From Methanomicrobiales archaeon (lineage in GTDB: Archaea; Halobacteriota; Methanomicrobia; Methanomicrobiales; JACTUA01): a stretch of 7,738 bases of DNA. The notes under the pieces are model-generated. The model searched no databases. It had not been told where the DNA came from and saw nothing but the letters and a program-made list of their open reading frames with translations. Of the stretch, positions 1 through 4,213 are shown one piece after another (positions within the stretch are counted from its first letter, which is position 1; each line of letters opens with the position of its first letter). The position numbers and the translations under genes are program-made. The stretch lies in NCBI GenBank assembly GCA_028678965.1, contig JAJRCM010000019.1, positions 1 to 7,738 of the forward strand, written 5' to 3'.

Positions 1-371
1 ACGTACTTCACGGTGTCGTTACCACTCAGGAGGGAGGAGAAGCTGCTATCAGCCTTTACGGTCACCAGGTATATGCGGTCTCAAATATTCAGGTAGGCCG
101 CAAGGTCTTTGCTTGTTTCCGGGCTGAAGATGTGACCATAGACCTTGAACCACGGACCCTGACCAGTGCACGGAATGTCTTCTCCGGGACCATCCGCACG
201 CTCACCCCCGTAGGGCCGTTCGTTGACGTGACGATCGATTGCGGATTTCCCATCACCTCCATGGTGACCATCCGTTCGACAGAGGACCTTGGGCTTGCTC
301 CCGGTAAACAGGTATGGATTACCTTCAAGGCAACAGCTATCCACGTCCTCCCGGAGGAAACAGAAAGTTAA
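1..371 (+). CDS. Molybdate/tungstate-type ABC transporter ATP-binding protein, C-terminal fragment (TOBE domain)
   Basis: This gene is cut by the left window edge; the readable frame starts at base 3 and ends at TAA 369-371, leaving about 122 residues. The Walker and signature motifs of the ATPase lie outside the window. What remains is the regulatory tail: an FRAEDV segment like the (F/R)RPED motif that opens the tail of ModC/WtpC-type ATPases, then a TOBE/MOP-like domain with SARNVFSGTI, a VDVTIDCG strand and a closing FKATAIHVL. That last segment resembles the (F)KAT(A/S)VHV ending of oxyanion-binding TOBE domains. In this family the ATPase powers uptake of molybdate or tungstate, and the tail can bind the oxyanion and restrain transport. 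The nearby molybdenum-storage homologue supports a Mo/W rather than sulfate role, but the choice between molybdate and tungstate cannot be made here. A T-rich tract follows the stop immediately. Confidence 0.8.
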   Translation, partial: VLHGVVTTQEGGEAAISLYGHQVYAVSNIQVGRKVFACFRAEDVTIDLEPRTLTSARNVFSGTIRTLTPVGPFVDVTIDCGFPITSMVTIRSTEDLGLAPGKQVWITFKATAIHVLPEETES

Positions 372-390
372 TTAATTTTAATTAATTTTT
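368..390 (+). terminator. T-rich terminator tract after the ABC transporter gene
   Basis: The stop codon runs straight into two copies of TTAATTAATT followed by TTTTT. Archaeal RNA polymerase typically stops at such U-rich tracts without needing a stem. The repeated TTAATTAA unit is self-complementary, so a weak AT stem is possible but not required. Confidence 0.55.
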
Positions 391-401
391 CCTATTTAGA
401 A

Positions 402-420
402 AGTATTAATTATTGATACT
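402..420. repeat. AT-rich inverted repeat
   Basis: AGTATTAAT (402-410) and ATTGATACT (412-420) are complementary at eight of nine positions; the ninth is a G-U pair in RNA. They are separated by one base. It lies 30 bp downstream of the ABC transporter stop and could be a protein-binding site or chance AT-rich symmetry. With a one-base loop it is unlikely to act as an RNA hairpin. Confidence 0.4.
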
Positions 421-429
421 TGCCACGGT

Positions 430-459
430 ACTATGCCTCACAACGGGCAGTGAGGTAGT
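430..459 (+). other. Bulged hairpin in non-coding gap
   Basis: CCTCAC (436-441) pairs perfectly with GTGAGG (450-455) around the eight-base loop AACGGGCA. Outside it, ACTA (430-433) pairs with TAGT (456-459), leaving a two-base TG bulge on the left arm. The result is a 10-bp stem with one bulge, the best RNA-like structure in the gap. It may be a 3' UTR element or part of a small RNA ending at the T-run near 542. Confidence 0.4.
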
Positions 460-510
460 CAATCGATCCATGTTGACCTTGAGGGACTGAGCACCAAACG
501 GTCATTCACA

Positions 511-542
511 GGCACCCATCAGTGCCCCGGTATCCTTTTTTT
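511..542 (+). terminator. Candidate + strand terminator: GC hairpin plus T7
   Basis: GGCAC (511-515) pairs with GTGCC (522-526), and a run of seven T follows at 536-542. It sits about 165 bp past the ABC transporter stop, so it is either a second terminator for read-through or the end of a small transcript arising inside the gap. Confidence 0.4.
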
Positions 543-638
543 ATACTGCTAAACGATGAATCCACCCTCTTTTAACAAGCAGGAGTAAGGGGATACTCTC
601 TATCACTTTGCATTGAAGCATCTCTCTTCCTTTTAGGG

Positions 639-660
639 ACGATCAATCCTCCCTGATCGT
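639..660. repeat. 7-bp inverted repeat
   Basis: ACGATCA (639-645) and TGATCGT (654-660) are perfect inverted copies separated by eight bases, and flanking G-U pairs could extend an RNA stem. No run of T follows closely on either strand, so it is not an obvious terminator. Role unknown. Confidence 0.4.
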
Positions 661-739
661 TTGATGAGAAATTTATTAGTACTTGAAAAGGTTGTCGTCC
701 AAGATTCTTCTATGTCGCGATGTCGGAATGATTCAACGG

Positions 740-768
740 AGGTGGCAGAGTCGAAAAAAGAACCACCT
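740..768 (-). terminator. Terminator of the TiaS-like gene
   Basis: On the minus strand, six bases past the TAA stop, AGGTGG (768-763) can pair with CCACCT (745-740). The interval contains TTCTTTTTT, with T6 at 759-754. Either the T-run alone or the stem could end transcription. Confidence 0.5.
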
Positions 769-773
769 TGTAC

Positions 774-1472
774 TTATCCGCGAATCACTTCTTGGTAATA
801 GCCATTTCGTTGCTCTACGAAAAGAATGGCCTTTCCCTCAATGAGGGCAGGCTTAGGAAACTTCCTGAATGCCACCTCTCCTTCTCGTAGCTCATAACCA
901 TCAAGTGTCCTCACCACGTCAATCCCTGCATTAAGAAGGTCAGGCACTCGCTGGGCGCTAGTGAGGGTGCGAAGCCGCCCCTTCATGATGAATCGGCCAT
1001 CGTTGCCAGTGGCAGCAAGGCCAATGCCAGCGAGTGCCCCAATGATCCCGTCTTTCGTTCCTGCAAGTCCCTCGAGAAGAATTCCGTTCTCCGCCGCAAC
1101 CATCAAAGCCTGATCCTGGGTGAGGACGATTTTTTGGGCATCAACTCCAAAAGAGGTCACTAAACTACCTATCTGCGTTCCGGATCCGACGGCAAGTCCA
1201 GGATCACTCCCCTCAATATAACATTCCTGAAGCGTGTTCTTAGCAATATAGAACACTCGATCTCGTGCAGGAATCCCATCGCCCGTGATATGGATAACTG
1301 CAGAACTGTTATGTGATGTGTAGGGGATAGATGGGTGAACAAGGAGCTGGTGGCGTGTAATACCATGAACTGGATACTCAAGCGAAATTCTTGCTGCTAT
1401 GATCCGGGCCATCTTTCCCGTTCCGGGCTGTTCTAGGGTGTCTGTGTCATCGATGCCAAGGTAGATGGTCAT
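774..1472 (-). CDS. Stand-alone TiaS-like (tRNA(Ile2) agmatidine synthetase N-terminal domain) protein
   Basis: The 232-residue product resembles the N-terminal catalytic part of TiaS, the archaeal enzyme that attaches agmatine to C34 of tRNA(Ile2) using ATP. Visible signatures are GIDDTDT at residues 6-12 (an Asp-rich putative metal/phosphate site), a histidine/proline region plus NSSAVI near 40-60, EGSDPGLAVG at 87-96, and DGIIGALAGIG at 141-151, matching the (D/G)xIGALAAIG segment of TiaS. Genuine TiaS proteins are roughly 400 residues or more and carry C-terminal OB-like and zinc-ribbon RNA-binding parts; these are absent and TAA follows directly, so tRNA modification is doubtful. Start chosen: ATG at 1472, with AGGA seven bases upstream (1483-1480) and the family start MTIYLGIDDTD. 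A GTG at 1487 in frame would add five residues and remove that site. The flanking Mo/W genes suggest a link to oxyanion metabolism, which is inference only. The gene is intact. Confidence 0.7.
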   Translation of the reverse strand: MTIYLGIDDTDTLEQPGTGKMARIIAARISLEYPVHGITRHQLLVHPSIPYTSHNSSAVIHITGDGIPARDRVFYIAKNTLQECYIEGSDPGLAVGSGTQIGSLVTSFGVDAQKIVLTQDQALMVAAENGILLEGLAGTKDGIIGALAGIGLAATGNDGRFIMKGRLRTLTSAQRVPDLLNAGIDVVRTLDGYELREGEVAFRKFPKPALIEGKAILFVEQRNGYYQEVIRG

Positions 1473-1522
1473 GAGGTATTCCTGCACTATGCGATTTGTA
1501 TCCTGTAGATATGGACGGCGAA

Positions 1523-1530
1523 TGATAAAA
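1523..1530 (-). promoter_or_regulatory. Candidate TATA box for the TiaS-like gene
   Basis: The minus strand reads TTTTATCA about 51-58 bases upstream of the ATG at 1472. Initiation about 25 bases downstream would give a leader near 30 nt that includes the AGGA ribosome site at 1483-1480. The match to the archaeal TTTATATA consensus is moderate. Confidence 0.35.
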
Positions 1531-1634
1531 CACTGTGGACTGAATAGCTATTTGATACGAGGGAAAATCTCTCCTCATTCTTGTCTGATTGTCGCCCCAG
1601 CTACAATAAAATGATATCTCTCGGTAGCAGTCAG

Positions 1635-1665
1635 GGTTAGCCAAGTTAGATGTAAGTGGTTAACC
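1635..1665. promoter_or_regulatory. Interrupted inverted repeat, possible operator or hairpin
   Basis: GGTTAGCCA (1635-1643) and TGGTTAACC (1657-1665) are inverted copies with one mismatch, separated by 13 bases. As + strand RNA the mismatch is a G-U pair. It lies between the storage-protein terminator and the TiaS-like promoter, roughly 105 bp upstream of the candidate TATA box. It could be a regulator site or a structure in read-through RNA. Confidence 0.35.
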
Positions 1666-1678
1666 GCGGGCGAATAAT

Positions 1679-1686
1679 AAAAAAAA
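1679..1686 (-). terminator. T8 terminator of the molybdenum-storage homologue
   Basis: Eight consecutive T on the minus strand, followed by ATTATT, lie about 55 bases past the stop of the storage-protein gene. No strong stem precedes it, as is usual for archaeal U-tract termination. It suggests the storage-protein and TiaS-like genes are transcribed mainly as separate units. Confidence 0.55.
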
Positions 1687-1739
1687 CATTCATTGAAATG
1701 AACCACGTCTCTTAACAGACCGCTCGATACAACGGCGTT

Positions 1740-2552
1740 TCAGCGAGCCCTGATGACTGTTCCAATCCGCTTACCATTCAGGGCGCGGGCGATATTCCCT
1801 GGCACGTGACCATTTACTATCCTTATTTCACGGATGTGATGGGCGTAGGGAAGGAGCTCAACCACTTTCGGTTCCAGGACCATGTCTTCCATGTTCATCG
1901 CAAGGAGCTTCGACGCAGTGATATCAGGAATGAGCTCAGAATCGGGAGAGGTGGCCGGGTTGCTCGTGAAGAGCCCATCGACATTTTTCACGAGGATACA
2001 ACTCCGGGCTCCCAGTACCTCGGCCATGAGAAATGCACCGGTATCGGTCCGGAAACTCGGGATTCCCCCGAATTCGGTGGGGGGTTCATAGAGGCCATAT
2101 GGGGGGGTCCCATGAATCACTGGAAGTACGCCGAGGTCCATGAGCATGGGGAGTTCGAGGAGATCGCTCTGGTGAATCCTCACACCATGGTAAGGTGAAA
2201 GGAGGATGGAAAACATGATCGCATTCTGCTCGCTCACCTTGCCGGCGAGTTCGGCGAGCACACCGGTGGGCATACCGAGATCGAGACCGATGTCCATAAT
2301 GTGGCGGACACGGACACCCCCTCCGGTCACGATGAGCATCTTGTGCTCCTGCGAAAGTTCTCCTATCTCCTTCACAAGTGGTTCGACCACCCCTCTTCCA
2401 AAATCGATGATCCCGTGACCCCCGATCTTGACCACGTTCAGGTCGGGCATGATGCGGAGCTGGGACCGGTCAGCATAGGACTGTAGGAGCTCCCTCCTCA
2501 CCAGGGATTCTCCCTGAAGCTTGTTGGGGACCTCGAATCGTTTCCGGTGCAT
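1740..2552 (-). CDS. Molybdenum storage protein (MosA/MosB-like), amino-acid-kinase fold
   Basis: The 270-residue product matches MosA/MosB of the Azotobacter Mo/W storage protein, which uses an amino-acid-kinase (UMP-kinase-like) fold and ATP to deposit polyoxometalate clusters inside a hexameric cage. Visible features: RIMPDLNVVKIGG at 33-45 with the glycine-rich phosphate loop, TGGGVR at 76-81, QNAIM at 109-113, TPPY at 149-152, IPSFRTDTGAFL at 164-175, VKNVDGLFTSNP at 188-199, and HHIREIRIVNGHVPGN at 238-253. The C-terminal IVNGHVPGN and GTVI segments are typical of Mos subunits. Length equals MosB as I recall it. The TPPY stretch is followed by GLYEPP rather than the MosA histidine cluster, so the subunit is MosB-like there. 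No partner subunit is visible. Start chosen: ATG at 2552, because longer in-frame starts run through the promoter palindromes. Automatic annotation often labels such proteins uridylate or aspartate kinase. Confidence 0.85.
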   Translation of the reverse strand: MHRKRFEVPNKLQGESLVRRELLQSYADRSQLRIMPDLNVVKIGGHGIIDFGRGVVEPLVKEIGELSQEHKMLIVTGGGVRVRHIMDIGLDLGMPTGVLAELAGKVSEQNAIMFSILLSPYHGVRIHQSDLLELPMLMDLGVLPVIHGTPPYGLYEPPTEFGGIPSFRTDTGAFLMAEVLGARSCILVKNVDGLFTSNPATSPDSELIPDITASKLLAMNMEDMVLEPKVVELLPYAHHIREIRIVNGHVPGNIARALNGKRIGTVIRAR

Positions 2553-2558
2553 ACATAG

Positions 2559-2582
2559 TATTATGTGCTCGTTCACATAATA
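2559..2582. promoter_or_regulatory. Perfect 24-bp palindromic operator candidate
   Basis: TATTATGTG (2559-2567) and CACATAATA (2574-2582) are perfect 9-bp inverted repeats around six bases. The element ends six bases upstream of the storage-protein ATG and overlaps the transcription start expected from the TATA box at 2589-2596. A bound dimer there would block that promoter. Two AT-rich half-sites around a roughly 6-bp gap is also the general layout of ModE-type sites, but this does not identify the regulator. Confidence 0.6.
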
Positions 2583-2588
2583 GGATGG

Positions 2589-2596
2589 TTTATATA
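2589..2596. promoter_or_regulatory. TATA box, possibly shared by the divergent genes
   Basis: TTTATATA on the + strand is an ideal archaeal TATA sequence and reads TATATAAA on the minus strand. For the 66-residue gene it places initiation near 2615-2620, giving a leader of about 30 nt that contains GGAGG. For the storage-protein gene it places initiation near 2565-2570, inside the 24-bp palindrome, with a very short leader. No clear BRE was found to fix direction. Confidence 0.6.
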
Positions 2597-2610
2597 CCAG
2601 ATGGTATATA
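2591..2610. promoter_or_regulatory. Inverted repeat overlapping the TATA box
   Basis: TATATACC (2591-2598) and GGTATATA (2603-2610) are perfect 8-bp inverted copies around AGAT. The left half shares six bases with the TTTATATA box. The dyad could be two opposed TATA boxes or a repressor site masking the promoter. Confidence 0.5.
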
Positions 2611-2622
2611 TCAATTGATATA
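2607..2622. promoter_or_regulatory. 16-bp perfect palindrome in the divergent promoter
   Basis: TATATCAATTGATATA reads identically on both strands. It overlaps the end of the preceding dyad by four bases and lies where transcription of the 66-residue gene is expected to begin. It may be a second operator. Confidence 0.45.
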
Positions 2623-2632
2623 ACAGTTGGTT

Positions 2633-2637
2633 GGAGG
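2633..2637 (+). promoter_or_regulatory. GGAGG ribosome-binding site with long spacing
   Basis: GGAGG lies 12 bases before the ATG at 2650, longer than usual. An out-of-frame ATG at 2639 opens a four-codon frame (MVAR) whose TGA overlaps the real ATG, but it is only one base from GGAGG and is unlikely to be initiated. Confidence 0.45.
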
Positions 2638-2649
2638 CATGGTAGCACG

Positions 2650-2850
2650 ATGAAAATTTACGTGCGGGGTCGCCAGAAGGTTGGTGAGGGCGTCAAGCAG
2701 CCGATGTTCAGGATTGTTGCCGTCACCGGTGGGCAACTGCAGATCCAGGCAATCCATTTTAGAAAGGTGGAGATCGAGCAGATAGCGAAGGATGTGGGAG
2801 CACAGGTCGTTTATCTCGAACATTCTCCCGAAAAGGGCAAGAAAAAATAA
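2650..2850 (+). CDS. Small basic protein of unknown function, divergent from the storage-protein gene
   Basis: The 66-residue product is not assigned to a named family. It begins MKIYVRGRQKVGEGVKQPMF, continues with a hydrophobic FRIVAVTG segment, an amphipathic stretch rich in lysine, glutamate and isoleucine (FRKVEIEQIAKDVGA, about 36-50), then VVYLEH and a lysine-rich tail. The pattern suggests a compact beta-beta-alpha-beta fold with strongly basic ends, compatible with nucleic-acid or anion binding, though nothing proves either. It has its own ideal TATA box and GGAGG, good coding character, and a T-rich tract after the stop, so it is very probably a real gene. Its position makes it a candidate partner or regulator of the storage protein. 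Confidence 0.75.
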   Translation: MKIYVRGRQKVGEGVKQPMFRIVAVTGGQLQIQAIHFRKVEIEQIAKDVGAQVVYLEHSPEKGKKK

Positions 2851-2867
2851 TTCTTTCCTATCTTTTT
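2851..2867 (+). terminator. T-rich terminator after the 66-residue gene
   Basis: The stop codon is followed by a pyrimidine-rich stretch ending in TTTTT at 2863-2867, typical of archaeal stem-free termination. Confidence 0.5.
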
Positions 2868-2919
2868 CAAACTAACAGTAATCGCCTTTGGTGAAAGAGT
2901 ACCTCTTGATAATGGGTGA

Positions 2920-2927
2920 GTTTATGC
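2920..2927 (+). promoter_or_regulatory. Candidate promoter of the winged-helix-like gene
   Basis: GTTTATGC, a partial TATA match, lies 34-41 bases before the ATG at 2961. Initiation about 25 bases on would fall near 2948-2950 and give a nearly leaderless mRNA, consistent with no Shine-Dalgarno sequence before this gene. Confidence 0.3.
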
Positions 2928-2960
2928 CGTTCTATGCCAAGTGGTACCTGCTGAATCCCC

Positions 2961-3314
2961 ATGGTGGCACTGGATATCGATACCATATTTGATGCAGCGG
3001 CAAAGATCCAGTTGATCATTGAAAAAAATCTCTCGGTGAATTTTACCCAGCAAGGGATCAGTATCAAGTTACCCACCACCCGGCGGCTTGCCGAATTCTT
3101 CGATATCCCTCACTATTACATCCTTCCCTATTTTGCCATGATGGAGCAGGATAACCTCGTCACCCGTGCAGAGCGGGTGGGGATAATGACCACCGCGAAA
3201 GGCACCAAGAAGCTTCTGGAAGTGATGATGAAACACTACCGTACTGAGTCAGAGGCGATTCTCGGTCCTACCATTTTTCAGGAGCTTCAACGCAAAGTGA
3301 CTGAATCAGGATAG
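2961..3314 (+). CDS. Small winged helix-turn-helix-like protein
   Basis: The 117-residue product is a probable DNA-binding protein. After a helical N-terminus (about 1-25), residues 37-92 show a winged-helix pattern: TRRLAEFFDIPHYYILPYFAMME resembles a helix-turn-helix (start of helix 2, turn at DIP, recognition helix to MME), followed by the polar EQDNLVTRAERVGIMTTAKG stretch expected for a beta wing and a C-terminal amphipathic helix. The LVTR.ERVGI.TT.KG layout is common in archaeal MarR/ArsR-type proteins. No ligand or metal-binding motif is evident, so the signal and target are unknown. ATG at 2961 is the likely start; GTG at 2964 is the alternative, and neither has a ribosome-binding site. 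It lies upstream of the metallohydrolase and ligase on the same strand (66-bp gap) and 110 bp past the 66-residue gene. Confidence 0.75.
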   Translation: MVALDIDTIFDAAAKIQLIIEKNLSVNFTQQGISIKLPTTRRLAEFFDIPHYYILPYFAMMEQDNLVTRAERVGIMTTAKGTKKLLEVMMKHYRTESEAILGPTIFQELQRKVTESG

Positions 3315-3380
3315 CCCTTCCGTTGCTTCATCTCAGCTGCCATCCTCTTCTTAATGAGGACCGAGAGATAATAGCTCCCC

Positions 3381-4154
3381 ATGCGGGTGACGACGCTCGC
3401 CAGCGGAAGCAAGGGTAATTGCACCTATGTCGAGGGTGCAAGCGGGGCACTCCTTATCGATGCAGGCCTGAGCGCCCGCGATATCACGACGAGGCTCACC
3501 GCGGCGGGCGGTCGCTTGGATCTAATTCGGGCGATACTTGTCACCCATGAACACGTGGATCATGTTCGGGGGGTGGTACCGCTCGCCAGGAAGCTTCACG
3601 TCCCCATCATCGCGTCCGGTGGGACGTTATCAGAGGTCCTGCGCTGTAGGGGCTCCCGCCCCGGCCTCAGCACCACCCTCTGCAAAACCAGCGAGTTGTA
3701 TCATGTGGAGGAATTTACCATCCGTCCCTTTTCCACCTCCCACGATGCCTTGGAACCCTATGGGTTCTGTGTCAGTGATGGGAAGGCACGGTTCGGATGC
3801 TGTACCGATACCGGGATGCTCACTCCGGAAATGATTGAACAGCTTCGAATATGCGATATGGTGATGCTGGAGAGTAATCATTGTCCGAATATGCTAGCCG
3901 GTGGTCCATATCCGCCAGCGCTGAAACGGCGCATCAGGTCAAAGCGGGGCCATCTCTCCAACCAGGCAGCGGCGGAAGGTGTCCGGGCGCTGGGTAGAGA
4001 CGTCCCTATCATTGAGCTCTCCCACCTTTCCGAAATCAACAATACCCCAGCAAAAGCCCGTGCTTCAGCGAGAGGGGGGCTCGGTCTCTTTGCTGACGAG
4101 GTTGACCTGATCATCGCACTCCAGCACGAGATCTCCCCCACCCGACTCTTCTAA
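3381..4154 (+). CDS. Metallo-beta-lactamase-fold hydrolase, YycJ/WalJ-type
   Basis: The 257-residue product has the ordered motifs of the MBL superfamily: [13 protein letters not shown] at 6-18 (the SGSxGN opening typical of YycJ/WalJ proteins), LLIDAG at 24-29, the zinc-binding THEHVDH at 55-61, His121 in STSHDA, and Asp143 in CTDTG. Two further YycJ-like signatures follow, LESNHC at 163-168 and [14 protein letters not shown] at 213-226 with the final metal ligand His215. All expected ligands are present, so the enzyme should bind two metal ions. Family members are phosphodiesterase-like hydrolases, and as I recall a bacterial YycJ has been reported as a double-strand DNA exonuclease. Position 59 bp ahead of the DNA ligase suggests co-transcription and a nucleic-acid substrate, but this is inference. 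Length fits the family. No ribosome-binding site precedes the ATG. Confidence 0.85.
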   Translation: MRVTTLASGSKGNCTYVEGASGALLIDAGLSARDITTRLTAAGGRLDLIRAILVTHEHVDHVRGVVPLARKLHVPIIASGGTLSEVLRCRGSRPGLSTTLCKTSELYHVEEFTIRPFSTSHDALEPYGFCVSDGKARFGCCTDTGMLTPEMIEQLRICDMVMLESNHCPNMLAGGPYPPALKRRIRSKRGHLSNQAAAEGVRALGRDVPIIELSHLSEINNTPAKARASARGGLGLFADEVDLIIALQHEISPTRLF

Positions 4155-4213
4155 TATCCTGCAGCGAAACACATATCCTCTCCACTGTGAGAATCTCCGG
4201 ACGGGATTACCCC

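Larger units (their letters stand above)
372..773. other. 402-bp non-coding gap between the ABC transporter gene and the TiaS-like gene
   Basis: No convincing ORF was found on either strand here. The gap is AT-rich and contains, in order: an AT-rich inverted repeat (402-420), a strong bulged hairpin (430-459), a short GC hairpin followed by a T7 run (511-542), a 7-bp inverted repeat (639-645 with 654-660), and the minus-strand terminator of the TiaS-like gene (740-768). The two flanking genes converge, so no promoter for them is needed. The stacked hairpins followed by a T-run suggest 3' UTR structures or possibly a small RNA on the + strand, but no known RNA family was recognised. Confidence 0.6.

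Noticed and set aside
372..773. tRNA, CRISPR repeat or known riboswitch in the large gap
   Set aside because: No cloverleaf, no regularly spaced repeats and no riboswitch consensus could be recognised; only simple hairpins were found.
1447..1644. 65-codon minus-strand frame before the TiaS-like gene
   Set aside because: It overlaps the TiaS-like start in another frame and covers the promoter region; composition looks non-coding.
2101..2107. Run of seven G as a possible frameshift or phase-variation tract
   Set aside because: The storage-protein frame is intact through it and the run encodes the conserved TPPY region; seven bases is too short to argue for phase variation.
1806..2198. 130-codon + strand open frame opposite the storage-protein gene
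   Set aside because: It is the complement of conserved Mos motifs and has no signals of its own.
2553..2648. N-terminal extension of the storage-protein gene to a GTG at 2648
   Set aside because: The extra 32 residues would be encoded by the TATA box and palindromes, have no likeness to Mos N-termini, and would nearly abut the divergent gene's ATG at 2650.
2639..2653. Four-codon frame (MVAR) ending on the ATG of the 66-residue gene
   Set aside because: Its ATG is one base from GGAGG, too close for initiation, so translational coupling is unlikely.
4187..4213. GTG at 4187 as the ligase start
   Set aside because: It adds nine residues ahead of the family's usual MRFADFA start and has no ribosome-binding site; with ATG 4214 the QTSFF motif falls at residues 103-107 as in known archaeal ligases.
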